The notes under the pieces are model-generated. The model had not been told where the DNA came from. It did not search any database and worked only from the letters and a program-made list of their open reading frames with translations. The position numbers and the translations under genes were made by a program. 64,000 nt of DNA from Pseudomonas fluorescens (GTDB lineage: Bacteria; Pseudomonadota; Gammaproteobacteria; Pseudomonadales; Pseudomonadaceae): contig NZ_CABVHQ010000023.1 in the NCBI RefSeq assembly GCF_902497895.1, positions 1 to 64,000 on the forward strand, read 5' to 3'. This document shows positions 26,085 to 34,819 of the stretch, piece by piece (within the stretch, counting starts at the first letter, position 1; each line of letters starts with the position of its first letter).

Positions 26085-26276
26085 ATCGCTCCGATAAGGA
26101 GGCCGTGGCCACCTACATGATGCAAGCGACCGAGGTGCTTCGTGCGCAGCAGTCGCTCTGCAAGAAGATCCACGCGAGCATCCGTACTGGCATGTTCAAT
26201 CCTGAAGAGGCGAAATACACGAATGGCGTTCTGGTGGAAATGCCTTACTCAACGGATGACGTCCGCTTGCTGTCAG
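26085..26276 (+). pseudogene. rulB relic 3 (internal part, out of order)
   Basis: Reading DKEAVATYMMQATEVLRAQQ then SLCKKIHASIRTGMFNPEEA and VLVEMPYSTDDVRLL, it lines up with 24600-24777 of rulB, the segment that should precede relic 2, not follow it. It ends at the same GACGT(C/T)CG(C/G)TTG sequence where relic 2 begins. The two together form a permuted copy of the 3' half of rulB. Confidence 0.8.
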
Positions 26277-26301
26277 TACCGATGCAAAACCAGGGGGACG
26301 T

Positions 26302-26322
26302 CACGTTGTCTGTGACAACGTG
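26302..26322. repeat. Perfect 9-bp hairpin
   Basis: CACGTTGTC (26302-26310) and GACAACGTG (26314-26322) with a TGT loop lie between the rulB relics and the HNH nuclease gene. It could be a terminator or a mark of a recombination end. Confidence 0.45.
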
Positions 26323-26433
26323 GATCCTGCTTGAGTGCCCGAGTTGCTACGTAAAATCTGCCGAAATTTAGTTGCCTAGCAAAGCTGAAATCCTTAACTT
26401 AGATCGTTGATCTATCAAGGCGCGGAGTAACTG

Positions 26434-27276
26434 GTGAGCAAGCAACCAATCAAGATTTACGAGCCAGGGGACATGAGTATCTTCATTCCCGTTAGCAGCA
26501 GATCTCCCGGAAAAGAAGCACGAGCATTTCTTCCATTCAATGGAATGGAGGGAGCCTATACGCATGGTTTTAAAGCCGAACCAACGACGAGCAAATATTT
26601 AAATGCGCTTGCGGCCATTCAGCGTGGCTATCTGTCAGATGAAACGAAGACTTTCCTTACTCGTAAAGGGCCCGAAAATCAGCGCTGCGACAAATGGCGT
26701 CATGGTAACCAAACAGGTTCTCCACTGCTTGGCCCAACGTTGGGCTGGGTCGAAATCCCCTTCGAATTTTTGTCGACGGCAACCCACGAAGAACTCACTT
26801 CCGAGAGAGAACGCTCTGGAATAACCATAACATCCTCGGTGCGCAGCAACGCACATTCCGAAGGCGTGCTGTTTCGTCAGGTGGCTGCGGAAAGCAGAAC
26901 ATTCCAACTAGCGTTCAGAATCGGAGCATTGAAGCTATGGGGCCCGGCATGTGCTCTGAGTGGTGCTTCCTGTTTGCTGGAGGCCGCTCACATAAAAGGT
27001 GTTGCGACCTGCAAGTTGAGCGACCCCAAAGCAATAACTGACCCGTTCAACAGTATCATTCTGAATATTTCCTTTCATGCTTTGCTCGATGAGGGCCTGA
27101 TTTCATTCACGGATGAAGGCAATCTGCTGATATCTGACGAACTTAGCAAAAAAGATTGCGATGTCTATGGCGTGAATACTCAACTGAAGGCCTCCTTCCA
27201 TCCGAATGCGGTTAAGTACCTCCAGTATCATCGTCGTAATCTCTTTCGTGGCGCGACCTCTCATTTCCTTCGGTGA
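26434..27276 (+). CDS. HNH endonuclease (HNH_2 type)
   Basis: This 280-aa protein starts at a GTG with a GGAG site 7 bp upstream. The C-terminal part (residues ~150-245) is an HNH_2-like domain: LFRQVAAESRTFQLAFRIGA, then ACALSGASCLLEAAHIKGV with the catalytic His, and DPFNSIILNISFHALLDEGL with the Asn and final His. The N-terminal half (~1-140) is of unknown type and may recognise a target or partner. Stand-alone HNH proteins of this kind are common in restriction and defence loci. Confidence 0.75.
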   Translation: MSKQPIKIYEPGDMSIFIPVSSRSPGKEARAFLPFNGMEGAYTHGFKAEPTTSKYLNALAAIQRGYLSDETKTFLTRKGPENQRCDKWRHGNQTGSPLLGPTLGWVEIPFEFLSTATHEELTSERERSGITITSSVRSNAHSEGVLFRQVAAESRTFQLAFRIGALKLWGPACALSGASCLLEAAHIKGVATCKLSDPKAITDPFNSIILNISFHALLDEGLISFTDEGNLLISDELSKKDCDVYGVNTQLKASFHPNAVKYLQYHRRNLFRGATSHFLR

Positions 27277-27282
27277 AACGAC

Positions 27283-27310
27283 TAACGGCTGCGCGTGAGG
27301 TCAGCCGTTA
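27283..27310. terminator. Hairpin between convergent genes
   Basis: TAACGGCTG (27283-27291) pairs perfectly with CAGCCGTTA (27302-27310) between the HNH gene (+) and the gene ending at 27345 (-). It has no long U-tract. Confidence 0.5.
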
Positions 27311-27344
27311 ACGCGGTCGAAAACTTGACTACTTCAGACCATCT

Positions 27345-28484
27345 CTAAATGCTGGCGGCCCACTTTTTAACTTCGCCCATCAGCCCAAGACTGCCCTTCA
27401 TAGACCCGAAAACGAACGTTGAGTCTACCATAAAGCTCCTGATCGATTCCAAATAGTCTGAGCGCGAATGTTCCGCATAAATCAAATTAAAAGAATTGTA
27501 GATTGCAGGGGCGAAATTAATGATGTGTCTCTGCTCGGTTATATTTACTTGGCGGCAAAGATCAAGTGATCGTATTAGCTTGTCCTTTGTAACCAAGTTT
27601 GAAAATGTTTTAACGATTTCTAGCCAACTTTCAATCTCTAAAAAAGAACAAGTATTGAGGTCGCTATCAATTTTTAATTTTGGAGGGATTTTTGCAGATC
27701 TAACTTTGTTTCCGGCTAAGCTAATCATTCGAATTAAGAGTAAGTGATCTTGCAAGAGTTCGCTTGGGGACTCGATATTTACGCACACTTGCAGAATCAT
27801 GCTGGTCAGGTGCGTGGTTCCAAATCGCTTTGGATGATTGCAGTATTCAAAGTATTCCTTAAATAAATCGCGCAATTTCTCTTCGTTTGCTGACGATTTC
27901 GCATCTTCAGAAGAGATAGGTGTTGGTGTGGATGAATTGGAATACTTTCCTAGTTCGTACAGCTGCATAACTTTATCAATTACAGCTAATCTTGTGATGA
28001 CTGAGAATTCGATGCCGCGATGTTCGCGAATAATATTGGACTCTCGGATCAACGCTAATTGCGGGCCTTTTTCGACCGCTAATATGGTGCGATTTAGCGC
28101 ACCTCTGTATTGCTTTTCAGATACTCCAGAATTTAGTGCGAATTCTTTTGCGGTATTGTTTCCTACGCTAGCAGCTTCTATTTCTTCAAGAAGAAAATCA
28201 TAGGCTAGCTGTCTATCCTCGCCAATTGTGGCAATCACCGCATCAAGAACTACATTCTGCTGCTTTCCTGCAAAACGAAATGCTGGGGACTTAGACTGCT
28301 CAATGCGGTTTTTAATTAGTTTTCGTGTGGCTGTTGCTTCTGCGTTTCGTATTTTATGCTTGTGCGCTTTGTCAGTGTCAGCAATTTTTGCTGAATCTAT
28401 ATTATTTTTTAAGTCCTGTTCGTGCTGGAGGCGTAGTTCAAGTTTTCTTTTTGCTTTTTCTTTGGCCTTTTCTTTACTCATCAA
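27345..28484 (-). CDS. AT-rich hypothetical protein, 379 aa
   Basis: The N-terminal ~60 residues are a charged coiled coil (KEKAKEKAKRKLELRLQHEQ). The rest is helical and globular, with an HTH-like stretch near residues 110-140 (TAKEFALNSGVSEKQYRGAL). I see no catalytic motif. The base composition is much more AT-rich than the flanking genes, a sign of separate transfer. The start is one of two adjacent ATGs. Function unknown. Confidence 0.65.
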   Translation of the reverse strand: MMSKEKAKEKAKRKLELRLQHEQDLKNNIDSAKIADTDKAHKHKIRNAEATATRKLIKNRIEQSKSPAFRFAGKQQNVVLDAVIATIGEDRQLAYDFLLEEIEAASVGNNTAKEFALNSGVSEKQYRGALNRTILAVEKGPQLALIRESNIIREHRGIEFSVITRLAVIDKVMQLYELGKYSNSSTPTPISSEDAKSSANEEKLRDLFKEYFEYCNHPKRFGTTHLTSMILQVCVNIESPSELLQDHLLLIRMISLAGNKVRSAKIPPKLKIDSDLNTCSFLEIESWLEIVKTFSNLVTKDKLIRSLDLCRQVNITEQRHIINFAPAIYNSFNLIYAEHSRSDYLESIRSFMVDSTFVFGSMKGSLGLMGEVKKWAASI

Positions 28485-28714
28485 GAACTGTTCCTAGCTT
28501 AGTGGCATGTAGAAGATTTTTTTTGGCTGCCTACCTAACGCGTACATCGTTAGGAATGCGTCTATATAAGAATTCCTTAGGGGTTTTTAGCCTGCCCCAA
28601 GCTCTACATTACAAACGTTTGGTCGCATTTGGTGGGCCTAAAAAGGCTGATAATTATTATTCCCTAATAAAGGAGGAGGTTTAAAGTTCCTTAGTGTGTT
28701 TGCTTGTTCCTATT

Positions 28715-28855
28715 CTACATTTCTTTTGTGGCTGTAATTGTTGGGTATTCGCTATTGTAAGCTTTCATTTCCGCCTCTCCAACAGTAGATCCAGTAAATA
28801 ACTCACTGCAAATCCCTCCATTTTTATATCCTGAAATAAGATAAGTTTTGAACAT
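28715..28855 (-). CDS. Small protein, 46 aa
   Basis: From the ATG at 28855, with a GGAG site 7 bp upstream, a complete short gene reads MFKTYLISGYKNGGICSELF then TGSTVGEAEMKAYNSEYPTI to a TAG. Composition is ordinary for a soluble beta-alpha peptide. The good ribosome site supports a real gene. It lies downstream of the restriction-modification operon, on the same strand. I do not recognise the family. Confidence 0.5.
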   Translation of the reverse strand: MFKTYLISGYKNGGICSELFTGSTVGEAEMKAYNSEYPTITATKEM

Positions 28856-28974
28856 GATATCTCCAGTATTAAGAACTGCGGTCGCCTTGCGAACGGATTG
28901 CGCGACTGATTTTTCCCTAGATTCAGGATGGATAGCTCATGGTAGTAGTTCAGGGGTGGAAAGGCAGGTTGATT

Positions 28975-29703
28975 TTAATGATCCCAGCATTCTTCAGCCA
29001 ATAAAGACCTATTCAACTCATCGCGATGCACCTGCCACTGCGGCAAGTGCTGATCCATCAGGCCGCGAAAGCGGTCGTTGTGGTGGCGTTCGATTAGGTG
29101 CAGCAGTTCGTGGACGAGAATGTATTCCAGGCACTGGATCGGCTTTTTGGCCAGTTCCAAGTTGAGCCAGACGCGGCGGGCGGCAATGTTGCAGGTGCCC
29201 CACTTGGTTTTCATCTTCTTGATGCCCCAAGCGTTCGCCTTAACCCCCAAGATCGGCTGCCATTTATCTAGCAGCGTGGGGATTAGTTTTTTCAGCTCGG
29301 CGCGGTAGAAGGCTTGCAGCAATTCTTCACGCCGTTCCGTACTGGTCTCCGGGCGCACGAACAGATCCAGCGCAGCCTTGCCCCGCAACGCAACCCGCAT
29401 CGGTGTGCTGCCTTCGACTACACGCAGACGATAACGCTGGCCCATAAAGTAATGGCTCTCGCCGCTGATCATGCGCCGCAGGGATTGTCGCGGCTGGGCT
29501 TGAAACTTGGCGCGCTGGCGTTTGATCCAGCCGAGTTTGCCAACCACCGCCAAGCGCACAGCGTCGTCGCTGACGGCCAATGGGGCGGCCACGCGCACCC
29601 GACCCAAGGGCGGATAAACACCCAGGTGCAGGTTTTTGATGTTCTTGCGCACCACCTCGACGCTTAGGCCGCTGACGGTGATGCTGTGGCTGTCAGTAGT
29701 CAC
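28975..29703 (-). CDS. YgjP-like M48-type metallopeptidase linked to type I RM
   Basis: This 242-aa protein of the YgjP/DUF45 (WLM-like) family has the zinc motif HELLH in YILVHELLHLIERHHNDRF, with the conserved upstream KMKTKWGTCN. Genes of this family are regularly found just after hsdR in type I restriction operons; their role there is not established. The start overlaps the end of hsdR by 11 bp, so it is the last gene of the operon. Confidence 0.85.
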   Translation of the reverse strand: MTTDSHSITVSGLSVEVVRKNIKNLHLGVYPPLGRVRVAAPLAVSDDAVRLAVVGKLGWIKRQRAKFQAQPRQSLRRMISGESHYFMGQRYRLRVVEGSTPMRVALRGKAALDLFVRPETSTERREELLQAFYRAELKKLIPTLLDKWQPILGVKANAWGIKKMKTKWGTCNIAARRVWLNLELAKKPIQCLEYILVHELLHLIERHHNDRFRGLMDQHLPQWQVHRDELNRSLLAEECWDH

Positions 29704-32700
29704 GTTGGCTCGTTACCAGTTCCAGCAGCTTATCCAAGGCCTGATTAGCCGCGCCTGCGTGGTACTCGCCGGCAAGCTCTGCGGCCTCGTGGCCGGCAGC
29801 GTCAAGCACCTCTTTAATCGCCAGCCGCACCTTGCGCACCTTAAAGGCGTTGTTGCGCCAATCATCCTGACGGTTGGCCATTACTGCGTTATCGACCGCC
29901 AGTGCCAATCCAGCGTTTTTATCCAGGTTGTCGTACAGCGCCTGGCGTGCCCCGGTGTTCATGGTCGAAGGATAGCTATTGGTGCTGCTGGGGTTCTTGG
30001 CCTGCTTGGCCAGCTCAACAACCTCCTGCAAATACTCCTGATAGCTGATGGCGTCTTCTTTGCGCTTGGCGATCAAGGCATCCAGCAAGGACGACATGGT
30101 CTCGTAATACTTCGGGTTGATCGGCGACTCATCGATGATCAGCTTGCGCACGTTGTTTTCGATGGTCTCTGCCACAGCCTCCTGGCTGCTGCGGATACCC
30201 TTGGGCAACGCTTCTACTGCATTAACGCCACGCTCCACGATCAGTTGAATCAGCGACATGTCATCGAATGCCGAGATTTTTTCGCTCTCTTCGGCACGGA
30301 TGTAGGTATCGATCAAAAAACGCATATCCGGCTCATAAGCCTTGAGGTCGATGTAGTCGCCGCTGGCAACCTTCACCTCGTCACGCACCTTGTTGTAATG
30401 ATCGACTTCGTCTTTGATCTCGGCAATTTGCTTGGCGCTGTAGCCTGCCTCTTCCAACTCGTTAGCCACGCTGGCAAAGCAGCGGATCAAGGCAGAGGTC
30501 ATCTTGTACAGGTTTAGCCGGCGCGGCTCGTTAGCCTTGAGCTGTTCGGCATTGCCCGATTCAGTCCCGCAAAAATAGCGCAGATAAGCCGGCGTATCTC
30601 TTGGCCGATCAACCAGCTCGCACAGCGCCTTGATTGTCTCACGCGCATCCTCAAGGTCATCGCGGGCGTTACTAAGTCGGTCTTCCAGCAGGCCAGCGAC
30701 ATCGGCTTTATCAAAGCCATCCAGTGCTCCGCTGGTGTAGTCGCCGATAGAGTTTTCAAGCTGCTTGAACAGATCTTTGTAATCGATGATGTAACCGTAT
30801 TGTTTATCTTCACCGTCCAGGCGGTTGACCCGACAGATGGCCTGAAACAGGCCGTGGTCGCGCATTTGCTTGTCGATATACAGGTAGGTGGCTGAAGGCG
30901 CGTCAAAGCCGGTCAGCAGCTTATCGACCACAATCAGCAGCTTCATCTGCCCCGGCTCTTTGACGAACTTCTGCTTAACCTCTTTCTCGAACACTTCTGG
31001 ATCTTTGCCGTTCAACATCTGGTTGTAGATATTGTATTTGCGCAGCTTCTCGGTCAATCCTTCGCCGGTAGCCTCGCCTTTAATATCAGCGGGCGATGGC
31101 TTGTAGCTGGTGACGATGGCGCAGGTGTCGGCCATGCCGGCCTTGGCGAATAACTCGTAGCACTTGCAGGCCTCGAAGATGCTGCTAGTGACCAGCATCG
31201 CGTTACCTCGCCCATTCGCTAAGCGATCACGGGTGGCCAGGTCGAGCATGATGTCGGCGACGATTTTCTCCAGCCGCGACTGGCTCGACAGCACTTTTTG
31301 CAGGGTGCCCCAACGCTGCTTCAGCTGTGCCTTGGCCAAGTCATTCAGACCCTTGGTTTTGGCCTCAAACCACTGATCGATTTTTTTCTGCGAGGTGATG
31401 TTCTGGTCAATGTCGCGGGCTTCGTAGCGTAAATCGAGCACCACGCCATCCTTAACGGCCTCATCAAACTTGTAGGTGTGGATATAACCACCAAACACCT
31501 CGATGCTCTTTTGCTTGTCCGCCTTGAGCAGCGGCGTGCCGGTGAAACCGACAAACAGCGCATTGGGCAGAATCGCCTTCATCGCCTTGTGCAGTTCGCC
31601 AGACTGGGTGCGGTGGCACTCATCGACGAACACATAAATATCACCCTTAGCTCGAAAATCAGCAGGCAGGTTCTTACGCAACTCCTCAAGGAAACCTTTG
31701 ATATCCGGGTTCTCTGATTCGTCTTCTTCGCGGCTGCCAAATTTATGCACCAACGAACACAACAGCCAGGGCACCGGCTGGTTCAGTTTGGCGATCAGGT
31801 CAGCGCCGCTCTGGCTACGATAAATCTGCTCATTGACGCCCGTAAAGACCTTCTCGATCTGCTCATCTAGCTCGGTGCGGTCGGTGATGATCAGTACCCG
31901 AGAGTCCTGGACGTTTTCACGAATCCACTTGGCTAGCCAGACCATGGTCAGTGACTTACCACTGCCTTGCGTGTGCCAGATGATCCCGCCCTCACGGCGG
32001 CGCAGGTGATCCTGCGCTGCACGCACACCGAAATACTGATTCTGCCGGCAGAGCTTTTTCACCCCGCTGTCGTACACCACATAGTCGTGCACCAACTCCA
32101 GCAAACGGCGTTTGCTGCACACCTGCTGCAGGTGACGATCCAGAAGGTTCTCGACCGGACTGTCTTCCTTCCACGCCAGGAAGTACTTCTCCCCAGTCTG
32201 GATAGTGCCGTAGCGCATGCCCTGCGTATCGTTGCCCGCCATCACCAACTGCATGGTGGAGAAGAACGGCTGGATGAATTCAGGCTTCTGGTTATCAAGG
32301 TTCTGGCGAATGCCCTGATTGACTGCCGTTCGGGAACGTTTCAACTCCAGCACCGCTAAGGCGATACCGTTAATGTACAGCACGATATCTGGACGTTTGG
32401 TGTTGGCCTTGGCGTCTGCGCCCTTAACCGTTACTTCCTCGGCCAGTGCGAAGTGGTTGTTCTCGGCGTTTTTCCAGTCGACTAACCACACCGTTTGGGT
32501 GTTCTCGCCCACCTCGGGCTTGACGCGTACCCCGTAGCGCAGCAGTTCATACACCGCCTTATTGCGGTCATACAGACTTTTGCTGGCATCAGCGGCCACC
32601 TTGGTCAGCTCGAACAAGGCGCGGGTAATCAGCGTGGCGTCTACGCCCTCCTTGGTCAGCCAGCTGCGCAGTAGCTCTTGCTCGATGTTGGCGTTGCCGG

Positions 32701-32803
32701 CGCGATCTGCCCAGTCACCCAGGTACTCGTAGTCGAGGGTGTGCTGGAACAGCGCAACCACTCGGTCTTGGGTCTTACGTTCGATCTGGCCGACCGAGTT
32801 CAT
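29693..32803 (-). CDS. hsdR: Type I restriction enzyme subunit R
   Basis: This is the ATP-dependent translocase and nuclease subunit (1036 aa) of the type I restriction complex. It has a PD-(D/E)XK nuclease near the N-terminus (D139 in RPDIVLYI, E153-x-K155 in VLELKRS), Walker A QGSGKS (278-283), a DECH box (393-396), FVGFTGTPLL and a long helical C-terminus for docking to HsdM. I chose the ATG at 32803, which overlaps the stop of the ATPase gene (ATGA); a GTG nine bases earlier is possible. All motifs appear intact. Confidence 0.93.
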   Translation of the reverse strand: MNSVGQIERKTQDRVVALFQHTLDYEYLGDWADRAGNANIEQELLRSWLTKEGVDATLITRALFELTKVAADASKSLYDRNKAVYELLRYGVRVKPEVGENTQTVWLVDWKNAENNHFALAEEVTVKGADAKANTKRPDIVLYINGIALAVLELKRSRTAVNQGIRQNLDNQKPEFIQPFFSTMQLVMAGNDTQGMRYGTIQTGEKYFLAWKEDSPVENLLDRHLQQVCSKRRLLELVHDYVVYDSGVKKLCRQNQYFGVRAAQDHLRRREGGIIWHTQGSGKSLTMVWLAKWIRENVQDSRVLIITDRTELDEQIEKVFTGVNEQIYRSQSGADLIAKLNQPVPWLLCSLVHKFGSREEDESENPDIKGFLEELRKNLPADFRAKGDIYVFVDECHRTQSGELHKAMKAILPNALFVGFTGTPLLKADKQKSIEVFGGYIHTYKFDEAVKDGVVLDLRYEARDIDQNITSQKKIDQWFEAKTKGLNDLAKAQLKQRWGTLQKVLSSQSRLEKIVADIMLDLATRDRLANGRGNAMLVTSSIFEACKCYELFAKAGMADTCAIVTSYKPSPADIKGEATGEGLTEKLRKYNIYNQMLNGKDPEVFEKEVKQKFVKEPGQMKLLIVVDKLLTGFDAPSATYLYIDKQMRDHGLFQAICRVNRLDGEDKQYGYIIDYKDLFKQLENSIGDYTSGALDGFDKADVAGLLEDRLSNARDDLEDARETIKALCELVDRPRDTPAYLRYFCGTESGNAEQLKANEPRRLNLYKMTSALIRCFASVANELEEAGYSAKQIAEIKDEVDHYNKVRDEVKVASGDYIDLKAYEPDMRFLIDTYIRAEESEKISAFDDMSLIQLIVERGVNAVEALPKGIRSSQEAVAETIENNVRKLIIDESPINPKYYETMSSLLDALIAKRKEDAISYQEYLQEVVELAKQAKNPSSTNSYPSTMNTGARQALYDNLDKNAGLALAVDNAVMANRQDDWRNNAFKVRKVRLAIKEVLDAAGHEAAELAGEYHAGAANQALDKLLELVTSQRDY

Positions 32804-34722
32804 GCGAGCCACCCGTGAATCTCACTAATCCACCCTGGAGTTTTATGATTCACGGTTAATGCCGAAATATATTGTTCAGAAAAAATATATTTATTATTTC
32901 CCGAATCAAAAAAACGTTCAATTGCCTGCCGTTCGCTAGTGCGAAGATCTAGCGCAAAATACGAATTCTCATCTTCGACTACACCTGCGTTATTTAAAAA
33001 TGAAAGATAATCGAAATCATTAATAAATTCTTTGAGTGTTTGAAAAAATAGCGGGCCATTTAATACATCTTCTATCTCGGTTTTTGGAGAAACAGGATTA
33101 GAGTTGATGTTGACAAGCTTTGCCTCTTTGCTTTTTGGATCGTTTACGATGCGCTTACAAATCAAGTTGGAATGATTTTTTGTCTCGTACACTACCAGTT
33201 CAGGGTCAGTGTCAGATATGAGTATTATTTTTCCTGTGATTTCATCTTTGAAGTCCTCATAAGACACGAGGAGATGCTGATAAAGCCTCTTTATCTCTCT
33301 AGCCCCGCCAACGGGAACGATTCGCAGCCTTTTCCTCGCAATGGATTCGCCAAAGTAAGCGCTGAGATATATCTTCTCTGAGCTACCCTCGCAAATAATC
33401 CAATTAAATGGATTGTCGCCAATGGCGCTAGTAATTATAGATTGAACGAAATCATTTATGCTCTTTAATCTTATGTCGTATGGTAAGACTCCGCGACTAC
33501 CACTCGAAAGCTGCTTCACTTGCTCGCGATGACTAGATAGATTTATAAGATCAACAAAATGTTCGTTTTCGTGCTTTGTAATTATAGCGGCACTACCTGA
33601 CTCTATTGTTGGGAAAAACCCGTACCAATGAGTAGAGAAAAGGAGCTGTCTACAGGATTTGCTTATGTCATAGATCGCATCAAATTGATCAAAGCAAGCC
33701 GACATATGTAAAGACGACTCAGGTTCATCAATGGCAAGTATCAGATTATCTCCGCTTGTTCGATGGTTTTTTATTAGGCTATGAGCAACATCGATGATCG
33801 CTTTCTGCTTTTCTCCGGAGCTGAGAGCGTTAATCTCTAGCCAGCCATCTCCTTGCCGCTTATGCAATTTTCTTATTTTAAAAAAGGCCTGGATGATTAG
33901 GTTGTATACATCTTGTTTCTTAAGGTTCTGCTGCCTGTCAGTAGGTGTTCTATAAGAATAATCTACAAGCTCAGTTGATAACGCATCAATAAATTCATTT
34001 AAGCTTCTATTTATATCTTGAACTAACCTTCCTGTAACGCGAGCCTCTAGAATCTCATTCAGGGTTTCGCCCATTAAAACTTGAATTTCAGCCGCCTCAA
34101 GCTTGGTAAAGACTTCTGAATCTATCTCTTTCGGTATGTAGATATAATCTATCGTGCTTTTAATTTCTTGTAGTAGTGGAGTGAAGACTGCCATCTCAGC
34201 CTCGTCAAGCGAGGTTAGTGATGCCTCTACGGCATCCCCTAGATGAATCTCTACAAGTTTCCGGCAATTGAATATAGATAATGTAGTGTTTCCCGCATGA
34301 TCAATCCCTATGGGAATCAAATAGCTATCGCTCATGCCTAGATTTTTAGACAGTACTTCTCTGTGAGTAATGAATTTTTTTATGTGCGATCTATGAGCTG
34401 GGTTTACGTCCTGTTCTGATATGTTTTCGGCAAGAAAACTTAGCTTTTTAGCAAGTATTTCAAGCTCGCCGCTGAGTTCTTTCTTTTTAACCATAAATAT
34501 TGGTAGTATACATGGCTTGGTTTCAGTGATGCCGCTCCTTTTTACCGCCACATTAAGAGCTAAGGCTTTTTCATTGAAAAATGCATCAAGCGCTTCAAGA
34601 ATGGAGCTTTTGCCAATACCATTATCGCCAACAAGCCCGCAAAAGTTTCCCTCATCAGTCAAAGGTATATAATTTATACCTCTATACGTTTTGATGTATC
34701 TTAAAAAAACACCAACTATCAT
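32800..34722 (-). CDS. OLD-like AAA ATPase with TOPRIM-type C-terminus inside the RM operon
   Basis: This 640-aa ATPase has Walker A GDNGIGKSS (32-40), an ABC-type signature LSSGEKQ (300-306), Walker B LILAIDE (327-333) and the H-loop His near 365 (LFSTHWYG). After it, ICEGSSEK (E445) and ISDTDPE (502-508) look like the Glu and DxD of a TOPRIM nuclease, which would make it a relative of OLD-family nucleases. It sits between hsdS and hsdR and is translationally coupled to hsdR. This is like the rlo genes of Campylobacter type I loci, where ATPases of uncertain role are embedded. The gene is clearly more AT-rich than its neighbours, suggesting later insertion into the operon. Confidence 0.75.
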   Translation of the reverse strand: MIVGVFLRYIKTYRGINYIPLTDEGNFCGLVGDNGIGKSSILEALDAFFNEKALALNVAVKRSGITETKPCILPIFMVKKKELSGELEILAKKLSFLAENISEQDVNPAHRSHIKKFITHREVLSKNLGMSDSYLIPIGIDHAGNTTLSIFNCRKLVEIHLGDAVEASLTSLDEAEMAVFTPLLQEIKSTIDYIYIPKEIDSEVFTKLEAAEIQVLMGETLNEILEARVTGRLVQDINRSLNEFIDALSTELVDYSYRTPTDRQQNLKKQDVYNLIIQAFFKIRKLHKRQGDGWLEINALSSGEKQKAIIDVAHSLIKNHRTSGDNLILAIDEPESSLHMSACFDQFDAIYDISKSCRQLLFSTHWYGFFPTIESGSAAIITKHENEHFVDLINLSSHREQVKQLSSGSRGVLPYDIRLKSINDFVQSIITSAIGDNPFNWIICEGSSEKIYLSAYFGESIARKRLRIVPVGGAREIKRLYQHLLVSYEDFKDEITGKIILISDTDPELVVYETKNHSNLICKRIVNDPKSKEAKLVNINSNPVSPKTEIEDVLNGPLFFQTLKEFINDFDYLSFLNNAGVVEDENSYFALDLRTSERQAIERFFDSGNNKYIFSEQYISALTVNHKTPGWISEIHGWLA

Positions 34723-34819
34723 GTCGAGTCCCTTCAGGTTTTAACTTGAGCCAAGTAGCAAGTTATTGTTCGCCATTAGAAGCGGTACTAATTGAGCAGC
34801 GAACAAAATAGTTATTTCG

